DNA of 64,000 nt from Lepidurus packardi. Taxonomy: Eukaryota > Arthropoda > Branchiopoda > Notostraca > Triopsidae. The translations under genes were made by a program, and so were the position numbers. This document shows positions 46,453-58,591 of this stretch, piece after piece. Location: contig JAKZAN010000006.1 of assembly GCA_023053545.1 (NCBI GenBank), positions 11,601,412 through 11,665,411 on the forward strand, given 5' to 3'. The number at the start of each line of letters is the position of its first letter. Within the stretch, counting starts at the first letter, position 1. The notes beneath the pieces were generated by a model. The model did not search any database, was not told where the DNA came from, and saw only the letters and a list, made by a program, of their open reading frames with translations.

Positions 46453-49400
46453 TTAGTGACTAGAGCGATACAGCTTCTTCTTAGTGATACTGTAGTCAGA
46501 GCTGACGACGACTGTGCTACGACCCGCCCAACTTCTATAAAAATAAGCAAAAAAACGTTAGTTCCATCCGCGAACCATTATTTTTCAAAATTTGAACTTA
46601 CTTTAAAAACTGAGGCAGTTTAGCGGTCCATGAGGTGGAATCAGGTCTGAGGGTCAGATGTAGCTCGAAAGTGCACAAGGAAGTCGGGTCGCAATGCCAG
46701 GTTCCAATTTCTCTTCTCTCCTTCTTATCTTCATAATGAATGCGCAAGAGGCAACCCCTAAGTAACGAACACTATTAATATCCACACTCATATTTGAACG
46801 ACTGTGGTTTACCTTAGTCCGAGAGGTTCATCACGGGAGGCTGTGAGGATATCGCCAGCAATGGACGATAGAAGACCGGCAGGGAGTAAAACTTCTGTAG
46901 GGGCGTGTCCTGATGGCAGCAGTACACGACTGCGAGCTGTCCGTAATTCCGCTTCCACGCGAGACACCAACCAATCACGAACGAGCTGTTCTTCGGGATC
47001 TTCCAACAAGCATGACACATCTAGATAAAAAGAAAGAATAATGGGATTAGAACACCTGTTTCTCTATAGAAGGGCGATTAGCCAATGTTAATTGGGTGCG
47101 TCAGACTAATTCAAAGAGAAAGTAATCGCTGTGGATCGAGTAAAGGTCTAGTAAAAGCACTTTTTTGGCAGATATGAAGAATGGAAGAAAACCAATGGCA
47201 CCTGTGCGCTCAGTCACGTCAGCCACGGTCATAAGAGAAGCTATTGGGTAACTTAAGGACACAAAAGCCGGGCCAGAAAGGGCTTTCCTCAAGGCCAAGC
47301 TTCGTACACCTTGACTAGGCTTTCTAAGATTCGCCAATATGTGCGTTACGATTGTCAAAAGCCACAAAAATGTAGTCGTTTTACGTGGAATTCGTCATGT
47401 CGTTCACACAGCGATCTCGACAAGACAAAGAAACAATAACGAACCTTCAGTGAAATCCATCGCGACTGGACACGGAATTAGTAGTACTTCCATGGTTAAA
47501 CTTTTTATTGAAGGCTTGGCGAAACGAAAATGTAGCTCGCGATTTGAAGTGAATTTAAGTGAAGTCGTCTTTCAGCTTTCGAAGCCGGGCACTGGTAACT
47601 ATCCTTGTTGCTGTTGAGGCTAGCAAACAAAGGATCCCGAATACACAAAGGAACAAACTGGTATCACAGCTAGGCACAACTTGTGAGCTGTGTACTTTCC
47701 GTCCAGCGTTGACTGACTGCGGCAAACTGTTCCCTTGCTCAAGCTTATATGTTTGCTGCTGGCTCGGCAAGCCGTAGTCGCGACACCCCTGGGGCGGAGC
47801 TTAAGCTCGCCTTTGTCCAGGCTTGCCTGTAGAAGTGACGCCACCACGAATGGGTAAGATAAAAAAGAAACAGGTTTCGAAGTTGACGATATGCAAAAAG
47901 GCACGTTGCACCCGAGTCGGCTGGGTCCGGGGCTTTTTCTAATAATGAAAACAATATGGACGAGCCCCGACGTGAACGTGCCGCTTCCACCGTTGTCTTT
48001 ACACAAAACTGGACCTAACATTGCGTTTGCATAGGGACTTTTTCTATCGCTTGCTAATCTGATGCAACGCCTAGAGAAGTCCAAGAAAAGGGGAAATTTT
48101 CTAGGTCCACGAAACCGAAGCTTCTGGAAATACACGCAGAGGCAGAAACCCCAGATAAGGATGTTGACAAATAGTATTCGTCACTACGGCCGCACGTTGG
48201 GAGTTCTTTTTTTTTAGAAAAAAAAGAAAATTAATTTCAAATACAGAAGAATGATCTACATTTCCATACTCGAAATCGCCAACGATGATAAGCTCAGTAC
48301 GCAGAACTGTTGACCTTGATGGTTGGCAGTGGTCAGACCACGACTACAGAGGTTTAGGGTTCTGCTCTTCGGAGAATTGTAAGCCCTACTGTCGATTCTC
48401 GGTATCGGTTGCTCTACTTCCATCTTTAACCAGAGATAGATGGTACTCCTTTGTCGGGGACCAAAGGTACCCTACACTAGCTCTAGGGACCCGATTTGGA
48501 CGACCGTATAACACGCTTTCCCTCTGCTCATTCACTTTCGGAAGCTACAATTTCAAGAAGCAAGAAGGTGACCTGAGGTCCAGGAAAGGGAGCCCTGTTT
48601 ATCAGAGACCGACCAGTTTCGCGAATGGTGCAATATTTTTAGGGTTTTGCCGTAAACCTGAAAGTCAAAGCAAGCACAAGCCAGGTCAGGACGACTCCAC
48701 GGCGAAACTGACCTTGGCTTTTCCGAAGACGAGCCGAGAACCTCTGTTCCCAGAAATGATATTAAAGAATGTTACCCTTTCAAGCATCTGTGTCAAAGTT
48801 TGCATAGTTTATTTCTCGAAAAGAAAGTAGCCTGTTGATTTTTCTTTCTTTATCTCTGCAATTCTCGTGTTTGTGAGTCCCTATAACAAAAGATTACAGG
48901 CTGGAAGAGAAGAAAACAAGTGCGCGTGACTGAACACAGTAAAGCCACGTCGTCTAAATGTGTTTAAAAAAATCTAATTAAATGGTTACAGGGAAAGAAA
49001 TAGCGAGGAAGGGAAGTTAAAAATAGACGACATGCATGCAGGAAAACAAAGGCCACGTGAAGCTGTTTCGAGTTCAGGTCTTAATTGGTTTAGGGAGGGA
49101 AGTCAGCCAAAAGATGCTATGAAAGCGACGAGCGTTTTGAGTTTTAGCCGAAAGGTTTTCCAGAGAGGAAGAGCTTTGGACTCACGGCATCGGATCCTTT
49201 GTTATCTAGGCGTCGATGATGATAGAGCGTCGAGGGCGTCTGTATACATTGCGCTCAGCCAATCCCGTTCGCGTAGCAACAAGCGGTTCTAAGCGTTGAG
49301 GGATGATGTGATGCGATCGAAAAGTACCGAATATACGGTCGTTTTTCCTTGTTGCTGAAGCAGAAAGGACATTGCGCCATGTAATACCTTCCTTGGGAGG

Positions 49401-49759
49401 ATTACGGCACAAAGGCCTTTATCATCTGAATTTTAAGTCATCCAACTTGTTTTGAACAATTCTCGTGCGAATTTTTGGCATGATAATGACGTACGGTGCC
49501 AATTCCCGTAGTAATCTGCTTCTACTTAGATGTGAAGTTGCCATTTGACAAGGCTTAATTGAGAGTTTTGATTTTAATACAAATTTCCGTTTAGATATTT
49601 TTTTTCTAACCCTGGAAGCCATTAAGAAAAACAGTCCGTAATGACACGAAATGATGAGGAAATGTATAAGCCTCCGGGTGCTGAGAGACTGAGAACCTGG
49701 AAAATTCTCGTTGGTTGCGGTGATTTCCGGCGAGTTTTTATCTTTGTTTTACCTGCCAT
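46453..49759 (-). CDS. DDIT4: DDIT4/REDD1-like TORC1 inhibitor (scylla/charybdis family)
   Basis: Exons in transcript order: 49759-49753 (ATGGCAG), 47020-46813, 46757-46602, 46534-46453, about 150 residues. The second and third exons carry the family core: ASRDEPLGLRGCLLRIHYED (human AYSEPCGLRGALLDV...) and FELHLTLRPDSTSW (human FQLTLVLRLDSRLW). The last exon ends DYSITKKKLYRSS (human FRVIKKKLYSSE). DDIT4 proteins are induced by hypoxia, DNA damage and energy stress and repress TORC1 through TSC2. The first coding exon is inferred: a 7-nt ATG exon ending in phase 1 with a gtaaaa donor is the only match I found to the phase-1 entry at 47020, leaving a 2.7-kb intron, large for this window. The core exons are secure; the start is not. 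Confidence 0.82.
47021..49752 (-). other. Large first intron of DDIT4-like gene (inferred)
   Basis: About 2.7 kb with several open frames on both strands (up to 181 codons at 48285-48830) lacking recognisable domains or splice-consistent structure. A CACGTG motif lies at 49054-49059. It may hold regulatory sequence for a stress-responsive gene. Confidence 0.4.
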
Positions 49760-49852
49760 GCTGTTGCTTGTTGTGCCACTGTTACTAACCGGCTTTGGTG
49801 CAGGTGAAACTACGGAGGGGGACTTCAGAGAGAAAGGCTTTCCGACTGAACT

Positions 49853-49858
49853 CACGTG
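49853..49858. promoter_or_regulatory. CACGTG (E-box/HRE core) near DDIT4-like start
   Basis: A palindromic CACGTG containing ACGTG, the HIF-1 binding core, lies about 95 nt upstream of the inferred ATG. DDIT4 orthologues are hypoxia-induced through such sites, but a six-base match is weak evidence alone. Confidence 0.3.
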
Positions 49859-49873
49859 AATATCCGTGGACAA

Positions 49874-51108
49874 TTTCGCGCTTCGAAACTAAGCTACGTT
49901 AAGCTTCTTTTCTATTGAAATAGCTCTCACACTAGACTACTGTCAGACATTTTAGCGATAGGTCAACGTTTCATCAGAGGGAAATAAGCTTTTGGCTTGT
50001 AGAATACAAGTGCACATTACGGTCAATTGAAGTGCAATGTGCTAATCTTTATATAATGCTTATTTCCGAAGAGCAGAGCTATTTTCGTATACTGATGTAA
50101 ATCTCACTTGAGCCTATTTTTAGACTTTAAAATCTGAACCTAAATTAACGTTCCTATTAAGTAATGTTTTATCATTTTTATTTTTCCTTTTTGACAATTA
50201 TTTTATAATAACAAATTATAAAGCCTGCTAATTGAAACTTGCGTCATTTACCTGCTGCCCTACTTAAAAAAAATTAAGTACTATTTTTCCTCAAGAAGTT
50301 TTCAAATATATTTCAACAATTACAACAAATGATGCAAGTTTCATGGGATGTTTTGCAAGTCCAATTCCATCCCCCAACGTATCCGACGAGTAAAACTTGT
50401 TCTGATCTGACGATAAGCATGAAATATAGCTGGTTTTGGACGCCTGACATCTGAAAACAAGCAGTATTTGCTTTCCGATGAAGACCCATGGTGTTGCTAG
50501 AAGAGGTTTGACGAAAATCAATCCATCATTACCGAACTTTTTTTTTTGGGGGGTGGGGGGTCTTTATTGCTTTACTAATCAACGTAATGTTTGATAAATC
50601 CTTTATATTACTGCAAATAAGTATATTATTTTTCCAATACGTAAATTAGTTTTTATCAGCATTTGTATGGTCATTTTGTATCATAAGTATTATGGGGGTT
50701 ATTTATTTGTTCCCTTTCTTCCCTTTCTTCGGTTTCATCGTTTCACATCGTTGATAAACGTTCGAAATGCTTCTAAGAAAAAGACCTGTTTGTTTCCGAT
50801 TTGCCTTTTCGTAGGTCCAATAAGTCAAAAATATTTAACGAAAGCCGACCTGCACAATGATTTTGACATACAATAGACTTAAAAACACAATCTGTTTCGC
50901 ACTGGAAGGAAAGTGTTTTTTTTTTTTTGCTACTCCATAAAAAAGATTATCTTGTCGAAAATAACTTTACTTCAAAAGAAGATCATAGATGGCGAATGCC
51001 TACTTTTTGGGCCAAGTAATTGCATGACGTGTCTGTAAACAAACGGAAATTATTCCAGCAACTATGAGTTGTTCTTAAGTCCTAAACGGATGATCTGAAA
51101 TTACGTCA
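49874..51108. other. Divergent intergenic between DDIT4-like gene and USO1
   Basis: AT-rich with a T10G-rich run (about 50538-50560) and a T-run near 50920. Both neighbouring promoters should lie here. No gene recognised. Confidence 0.5.
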
Positions 51109-54100
51109 ATGGATTACTTTTTTAAATCTGTATTAGGCACTACGCAGCCGGAAGCCCAGCCAACGCCTGCTGAAACTGTAAGTCCAATGACATTTATTTT
51201 GTAGTGAAGTCAACCGAGCTTTCCTTGTTTGTTAGTCTTAAGTTATTCAGAAAGGCGTAAAATTTGGTATTCTGTTACACTCATAGGCATAAGCTTCTTG
51301 TTTATTGTATTTAGACTTTGAAATGAGTAAATGTATCTGAAATCAGATTGATAAAGCCTTGAATCTTTCTTGAAACTAGAGTAGACAGTAATTCGCCGAT
51401 GAATTGCACGATTGGATTCTAATTAGAAGTTTTCGTGACAGGTTGAACGTTTGGTAGAACGACTGCAGTTCTCAACTTTACTAGAAGATCGCCGAGATGC
51501 TTGCCGGGCCTTGAAATCCTTATCTCGCAAACATCGATTAGAAGTGGGCGCCCAAGGTTTAGATGGCTTAACTTCGGTGCTCAAGAACGACCAATTGGAT
51601 GTAGAAATCTTGAGCTATGCCTTGGACACACTTTGCAACCTGACCTGCCTAGAACCCTTTCCAGGAGAAGGTATCAGGAGGAATTCGTACCTAATTTATA
51701 AGCCGATTTGAGTAACTATAATTAAAAATATAGATTCCAATGCGGCATCCGTTGGCGCGCAATTAGCTGAAATGTTTCTCAAACGAACGGACCACATCCC
51801 GCTTCTTCTTTGTCTCCTTGAAGAGTACAATTTCCACGTGCGTTTACCCATAATTCGTCTGCTGACCCATTTGCTTCAACACAAGGCCAAAGACGTGCAG
51901 GAGTCGGTTCTAATAAGCCCAATGGGCGTGTCCAAGCTCATGGACTTGCTGAGCGATAACCGCGACTTTGTCCGCACAGAAGCTTTACTCTTAATTGGCG
52001 CTCTGTGCAAAGGTCACACGGCAATCCAGAAAATTGTCGCATTCGAAAACGGATTTGAACGTTTATTAGCCTTATTAGACCCTGAAGGGGAAGGGGGATC
52101 TGATGGCGGCGTGGTTATTGAGGATGCTTTGCACGTGCTCTATTATTTACTGAAGAACAATGCATCCAACCAAACTTTTTTCCGCGAAGGTAACAACCTT
52201 AATATATTAATTCTTAAGATTTTTAAGACATTCAGACTTTTGCTGTAGGGGCGTATATGAAGCGATTAGTCCCATTTCTGACGCATGCAGTGGAGAGCTC
52301 GAGTACAAATAACGTTCCTTGGTCTCAGCAAAAGTGCCGGAATGTGAGTCGTGCCTTGGATGTGGTTCGCAGTCTAATTTGGCCCGCCCAGCCTGCTCAG
52401 ACTTTGTTGGCTTCGCAAAAAGGATGGGCTCAAGCCGGTTTGATGGCCGCACTGTGTTCGTTGCTCTTGGGAGTGGGCGTGCCTTCGGATCTACTCGCCC
52501 AAGTTTTGTCGACGTTGGCGGAACTTATGAGAGGTTGTGCTGCTAACCAGGAAGAGTTTGCAAAAGTTCAAGCCCCTTCCAATCCGCCTAGGTAAAGTCG
52601 GTTTTGGAAAAAGAGAAGAGGGCAATAGTTTTCCATTTTACAAGGTCTGCGTTGGTTTTGCTCCTGCTCTCCATGGTCAATGAAAAGCAGCCGTTGGCCT
52701 TACGATGTGCAGTCCTGTATGTATGCCAATGCTACCTGTATAATAATTCAGCGGGCCAAAATTCATTAGTAGCCACCTTATTACCTACGTCCACTCAAGG
52801 TAAAACCACTTTCCCTGATTTGACCTCACCCAAGTGAGATTTTTTTTTCTCATGAGAAGACAGCGAGAAGTTTCTGATTCACAACATTTACTTAAAACAA
52901 GCCATGCGAAAACCCCCTACTAATTGATATGAGGTTTCCCATTTAAGCGTACGATCCTTTCAATTCTATTCAATTTACTGTACAGTGGTGCCTCGCATAA
53001 CGTTCGCAATCCGTTCCAGGACTGCGTCTGTTATGCGGAACGCTGTTTCCCATATGGTACTATGCCAGACCCACAGTATAAAGGTTTCATGAAAGTTCAT
53101 GAAAGTTTCATGAAGGTTTCATGAAACCTCTATACTGTGGCCAGACCCGTAAGTGAGAAGAAGGCTCCACAGAGCTGTATAAAGACGCCAGTTGATGAGA
53201 TACCTGCGAGATACCCCAAAGAAAATTAAAAGTACATATTACTTTAATACTAATAGCAAAAAAAAACATAAAAAATTAAGCAAGAACATGGCCGCAGAAG
53301 GACGCCGTTTCCCATAGGTTACTGTGGGAATAATTTTGGTCCGTTCCCGAGGCTGTTCCAGAATCGTGAAAGACCGGAATTTTGCATTATGACACTGTGG
53401 ATGCCACTTCTTTTTTTAAACATACGAAACTACCCCTACTGGCTTTGAACTCTTCTTTGTCTTGTTCTAAAGCTTGCGAGCTTATTCCTGGAATGGATTT
53501 TTTAAGCGCTTCGTACATGACCCTAGCTTTCTCACAAATTATTTCCTGCGTGGTTAGATCTCCGTTCATATGCCTTAAATTAATCCAAACTAACAACAAC
53601 CGCTCCATTTCCTCACTAATCGATTTTTTGCGCCCTTGTGAACAAACTCTTGAGACTCCCTTGGCCACCTTAGCTTTCGTGATTGATTCTATATTGGCTA
53701 AAATTGTTCCTATGGTTGACTTGATCACTCCATATTCAGCTGCAAGATCCACAACTCCAGCTCCTGAGTCTTTTTTTGGCTGTGATTTCTTACTTCATTC
53801 AATAGTAGGTGCTTTTCTACTCTTTCCACTAACGTCTTATGTGCCATTTTGACAACACTAAAAAAGCACCGAAATTTCCACAAATTTCAAATATAAAAAA
53901 TTCAATAAAGCGCGCGTGCGGTTCGTATTGCGGGACCGCGTTCGCTATGCGGAACATCTTCCGGCCCCCGCGCGTGTTGGTAATGGGAAACGTTCGTTAC
54001 ACAAGGCGTTCGATATGCGAGGCACCACTGTGTTTCACTTTACTGTATTTAAGTGTATACTTCAATTCCATTTACTGCATGCAATTTACTGTATTTTGTC

Positions 54101-56037
54101 TAATTTCCTTCTTTGAATATGGCCAGTTAGTGACGTGAGTGCAGGTCAGCTTTTGTGTGGCGGATTGCTCAGCCAGTCGGCAATGGTGTGCTGGCTGTCT
54201 GCCTCAGCATTAAGCCACGCCCTCCACGAAAACACCACAGCCCAGGAACAACTTCTTCGTGTTCAGCTAGCCACGTCTCCGGACGCCGTAGCCACGCCCT
54301 TAATGCAGCAGGAATTGACATTACTCCAAGCCGGAGGCCCCGCACTCACGCGTTTAGCTCATTTGAACATGCTGTGTTCCTGGTGCGTAGGTTGTCCCCA
54401 AGCCGTCAGCTTGCTTTTACGCTGCCCTGGAGCAGTGACGTACCTTGTGGCCGTCCTGGGGACGACGGACCAAGATGAAGGTGAAACGGACAATCTGGTC
54501 CAAGGCGTGACCGCCTTTTTACTCGGTGTGTGCGTCTTGTACAACCCTGGTAATGTTCCCAACTATACAAAAGTAAGGAACGTTACATATAAAGACGATT
54601 TAAATAAAAGAATCTACGCTTTTAGGACGCATTAGTGACATTAGTGGCAAGGAGATTGGGGACGGAAGCGTTCCTGGACAAACTAAGCCAAGTGGGGCGC
54701 CATTTAGCTTATACTATATCTTCCAAAAGCCCTCAGCCTGCTCCCAGTACAGCTGCAAGCGGAACCAACAGTCCTGATCCGGCATTGTTGCTGGACTTCC
54801 ATTGGACCAAACTTTACAAGTCGATGGAAGCCAACATTGCCAAAGTAATGGTTCCTGCATCTGCGCATACACAAGGAATTGTCAGCCCAGCGGCCGAAGA
54901 AGTGGCTGCGCAGTACAAAGAAGTGATTCGAGAGCAAGATGCTCAACTGCAACATCTAAGACAACGATTAGCAGCTCTGGAAAACGACTACTTGCAGGCT
55001 AAGGTATGTTGCTGAAGCCCAGTTGTCATTCGTTTGATTACTGTCACATTTTGATTACTTTTTAGAGCCAAGTTGAAGAGTTGACCGGGACTGTTGGGGA
55101 ATTAAGGGACCAGAATGCCTTGCAAAGAGCGCAGGTCTTAACGGGAGGGAGCGGGGCGGTGACCAAAGAAGCGCACGTGCAAACTGGAGATGATCATGAG
55201 CAGCAAGTACACGATTTGGAGGAATTGCGCAGGGAATGCAATGCGCTGCGACTGGCATTGGATGATAGGCAGCAGATTATTGCTGATTTGGTAGGTGGCT
55301 TGAAAGGTTTTGGAATTGTTTGTTTCATGTTTAAATTGATAGGAGGAGAGATTGAAGGACGCAGAAACCAAGCCAGTGGTTGAAGTTGCACCCTGTGAGA
55401 CAATTTTAGATAGTTTCAAAGCACCGGTAAGTCATAATACTTGGAATTAAGATACTTTTCGTGTTTAACTTTTTTCCGCCCAAAATAAAGGTAGTAAACT
55501 TCGTACCGTTCATTACTTATTTCAGTTTTCGGACATTTTCCTTTGAATAGGAGGCGCCTGTGTTTTCGTACTTCAGAGGGGAAACTCCACCCCTTCATCC
55601 GTCTCAAGACGCGGTAACTGGTGATGTCGCAGCCATGAAAGCCGAGTTGGATCTTTTGCGCAGCGAAAGAGAGCAATTGCGGGCAGAAATGGAAAGCTTG
55701 AAGAACCAACAGAGTGTGGAGGCACAAGAACGCCAAAACTTGTTACAAGAACTGCATGAAAAGCCACAAGAACTAGCTGCTCATGGAAGAAGTGACGCGG
55801 TGGAACAGCAGTTGGAATCTCTGCGTAAAGAACAAGAAGATTTATTGCTCCTTCTGGCTGATCAAGACACAAAGTTACAGGACTACCGTCAACGCCTGCG
55901 TCATTTAGGCCACAAAGTAAAATCAGGAATTGCTTTTCTCGGATAGGTGTAGAAATTGTTCTGGTTTATTGTAGGTGGATGACGACGATGACGATGATTT
56001 TGAAGCCGTAGCCCTTGAACCTGAAGAAACGGGTTAG
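51109..56037 (+). CDS. USO1: General vesicular transport factor p115 (USO1)
   Basis: Exons 51109-51177, 51442-51670, 51734-52189, 52249-52591, 52645-52799, 54127-54572, 54626-55003, 55066-55290, 55343-55426, 55551-55916, 55975-56037 close in phase (about 937 residues; human 962). The N-terminal two thirds are the armadillo-like globular head, with near-identical blocks DDRR(D/N)A(C/V)RALKSLS, SPMGVS(K/R)LMDLL, AIQKIVAFEN and VSAGQLLCGGL. A coiled-coil tail follows, then QDDLLVLLADQD-like EQEDLLLLLADQDTKLQDYR, and an acidic C terminus (DDDDDDFEA). p115 is a Golgi tether that binds GM130 and giantin and promotes COPI/COPII vesicle docking under RAB1. Intron 5 is 1.3 kb and holds a Tigger-like element; the other introns are under 265 nt. 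Confidence 0.95.
52983..54030 (-). mobile_element. Tigger/pogo-type element in USO1 intron 5
   Basis: Termini CAGTGGTGCCTCGCATA (left) and, inverted, CAGTGGTGCCTCGCATATCG (right), the classic Tigger end; TA precedes the left end and TG follows the right. On the minus strand (about 53850-53387) a decayed frame contains LAAEYGVIKSTIGTILANIE, the CENP-B/pogo helix-turn-helix, and LLLVWINLRHMNGDLTT of the second DNA-binding half. The DDE domain is missing, so it is deleted and non-autonomous. Confidence 0.85.
53073..53140. mobile_element. 68-bp palindromic mini-element nested in Tigger copy
   Basis: ACAGTATAAAGGTTTCATGAAA on the left and its near-complement TTTCATGAAACC...ATACTGTGG on the right, with two further TTCATGAAA copies between, form an almost complete hairpin. 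A perfect 8-bp duplication CCAGACCC flanks it (53065-53072, 53141-53148), as left by hAT-type transposition. Confidence 0.75.
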
Positions 56038-56126
56038 CGTCGATTCCCACATTCCTTCTGAATGTGTTCAGTGCTCCGTTGATAAATTAGAATTCGAGTT
56101 AGAGTGTCTAAGGTTTTAAAACAGTT

Positions 56127-56132
56127 TTTATT
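56127..56132 (-). terminator. AATAAA poly(A) signal of SH2D4-like gene
   Basis: On the minus strand, 140 nt past the stop at 56272. It lies only 90 nt from the convergent USO1 stop, so the two 3' UTRs probably overlap. Confidence 0.45.
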
Positions 56133-56271
56133 GGCAGGCAAGGCTTTTTGGTGACGTTATTTTGCGCAGATTGTACAAAAAGGGAGGAAGAAGGGAAGTT
56201 GTGGGAGAGGAATACAAATAAGTGATATGTACACATTTCTTTGATTTTTTTTCAGTGGTTTTATATGAAAT

Positions 56272-58267
56272 TTAGTGTTTGATGCGCACAGTGCTTTCCT
56301 GCGGACACGCCCGTACCAGTTTCTCTCCTCCTTCAGGTGTCAACGAACGCTGCGAGTAGTACTCAATCAACGCGGCTATAAAGAAAACCAAGTGTTAGAC
56401 ATTTTTACTACTGGAAACTTAAAAAATTATAAAACTTAGTAGTATATTAACGTTTCACAAGTTGCGAACTGAATTAAAGTTTGAATACAGTTCGTTTGTT
56501 TATCAAAATTCGTTTATTTACTTACTAAGACTTTTATGTGGTGGGTCGTTAGCGCCTAGTAGAACATAACGTGAGCGGGGTTTAGGCTCAGCTTCTACCA
56601 AGAAATGGGAAACGCCCATCTGCCCCCGTACGGAGAGCGCGTACCCCCACAGTCTTTCGGTTAATCTCGTCAAGAAGGTCCCTGCTGGTTGGATAATTAG
56701 TAGCGATTCAGCTTCGTTCCGTGAGATGGCACCTTTTTACATAGAACAACGTATAGTTACTCGCATTTGTTTACTTTGTCGTTTTTAGCAATAAAAAAGT
56801 ACCGTGAAACCATGTGGCCATTGAACCGGTACCAGGTTCAAGCCCCGTCCCTTTGGGGAATTCTTCAGTCCAGTACCAGTCTTGTGCAGCCTCTAAAGAG
56901 GTGGGTTTGGGAGGGCGTGGCTTTTCCCTTAAAGACCCTGTTCGACGTAGCCTGGAACCGTTCAATTCGCACTTTCCTGATTGGTTGAATGATCCATTGC
57001 GCTGTAAGCGACTACCAACGGCTGTAGGTGGTACGGGCCATTGGAAGGCAACTTGGTGACCGAAACATTTTGGGGAGGAGTCTTCAACCTTATGACAGTC
57101 GTCTTGGGTGGGAGTGGTGGGTGACAGGGGTGATGATGGGACAGGTGGTGGGGGCCATTGCAATTCAATCCCTAATGAGGTGGGTTTTACACAGGGAGGC
57201 ACATCGGGTAGGTTGACTAAAGGTAATTGGCTTAAGTACGTGGGCGGGGCAGTGAGAGTGTTATGATGAAAGCCGGCAAGCTTCCAATGCTCTAAACGAG
57301 CCCTTCTGGCTAAGGATTTAATTAAATGGGCGTGGTCAGCTTCACCGGGGTTAGTTTTGGAGCTAGGGAGTGGTTTGGGCGACTGGTTTTGGGAATTCGA
57401 GCAGGAGGAGGACGAGGAACCATTTGATGAGGAAGAAGCTTCCCAGAGACAGCCATAGATGGGGTTGTCTTCCACCCAACCATTTGGGGTGGCTTGCCGC
57501 AAGGGATTACGGGGTAAAGGTTCCTCTCTTTTCAACCAAATATCTTCCAAAGGCTCCGCTATCAAATTGGAAGCAACGACAGGTACGGAGGTGCGTTTAC
57601 GGCCGATCAACTCGTACAAAGGCTCTCTTTTAGCAATACTAAGAGATGTCGGGGGTAATGTAGGAGAAATGGGCGGCGTGACCGAAGCCTCTTGTTCCCA
57701 GCGTTTTATTTCTTGTAAGCTCTTTTCCAGTATATCTGCTAACTCATCAAACGGACTTGGTTCAGGTTCATTGGGACCATTTCTGGTGGTGCAAGGTACG
57801 CCAAGATCAGAGATTTCATCTTCGGAAAGGTAGTTCGGGTCATCGGGCTCGAGGTGAATTACTGACTGCGCAGGGATGCTTAGGGTTGAAGGGCGTGGTT
57901 TCGGGGGTAGGGCTGGTTTGGCTGAGGTCATTAGGCTTGGGGTGGTTTTGGAGGGATCATGCAGAGCTTGCAAGACAATGTTGGGAATGCGTAAATCTTT
58001 GGTGTCGAAGGAAGGTTCCAACAGAAGGGATGTACGTTCATGGTCATGAGTAGGAGGAGTTAGATTCAAACCGTTATCGTCTTCTGATGACGAAGACGAG
58101 AAGGAAGTGTTGAAGATAATACTCGTGTGGGGATTGCCTTTCCCATCTTCCAGGAATCGAACCTTTTTCCAGCCTACAACAGTCCCGTAATTAATTTGCG
58201 CGAATTTGTCGTCAGTTTTTAACACATAGTAAGGTATCAGAAATCGTTTAAACACTGAAATCGGCAA
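56272..58267 (-). CDS. SH2D4: SH2D4-like SH2 adaptor protein
   Basis: Exons in transcript order: 58173 (or 58267)-56803, 56732-56526, 56375-56272. The long first exon is a Pro/Ser-rich, low-complexity region (PPxP motifs, a nine-Ser run) ending in WFHG. The next exons complete a C-terminal SH2 domain: WFHGAISRNEAESLL, TFLTRL (the phosphotyrosine-binding Arg in a TFLTR rather than FLVR context), LWGYALSV, HFLVEA, and an ALIEYYSQ helix. Human SH2D4A ends in the same way (WFHGIISREEAE, IWGYTLS, HFLVDA). The N terminus is unsure: an ATG at 58267 keeps frame, but a good acceptor at 58174-58175 suggests an upstream exon I could not find. SH2D4 proteins are cytosolic adaptors binding phosphotyrosine; the partner is unknown. 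Confidence 0.8.
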
Positions 58268-58591
58268 GAAAGTTCACGCTTTTTAATAGTTTTGTTTTGT
58301 CCTGTCCCAAAATGTTAAGTGTGCTTTTTTCTATATTTCCAATGCTAACCAGCTGGTGAATTCCTTGTTTAATGAACTAATGGAACAGGATGTATGATTC
58401 AACCAGTGAACTTTTTCTTAACGCCTAAGCAAATTGCATTTGCTCTGTAAAGTAAATATGTCTTATCTTATTTAGTTTAGCGGCAGCAAGATTACAAGCT
58501 TATTATAGTCATTTAATAAGGTTACATTTCTTTCAAACTCCCAAACATTGTGCGAAATAGCATTAGCATATTTGAAATCAGACATAAGTAT
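58268..58591. other. Between SH2D4-like gene and gypsy LTR
   Basis: 324 bp, AT-rich. It may contain the missing 5' exon of the SH2D4-like gene on the minus strand, but nothing convincing is visible. Confidence 0.45.

Noticed and set aside
47620..48135. 171-codon ORF (-) upstream of DDIT4-like core exons
   Set aside because: Tested as a possible 5' exon; it has no donor giving the needed phase-1 junction and no family similarity.
48285..48830. 181-codon ORF (+)
   Set aside because: No domain, low-complexity or exon-like features; it sits within the inferred large intron on the opposite strand.
49641..49859. 72-codon ORF with a hydrophobic, TM-like segment (+)
   Set aside because: It lies antisense to the inferred first exon and 5' UTR of the DDIT4-like gene, and its hydrophobicity arises from the complement of a Ser/Lys-rich stretch. 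No start context or homology supports it.
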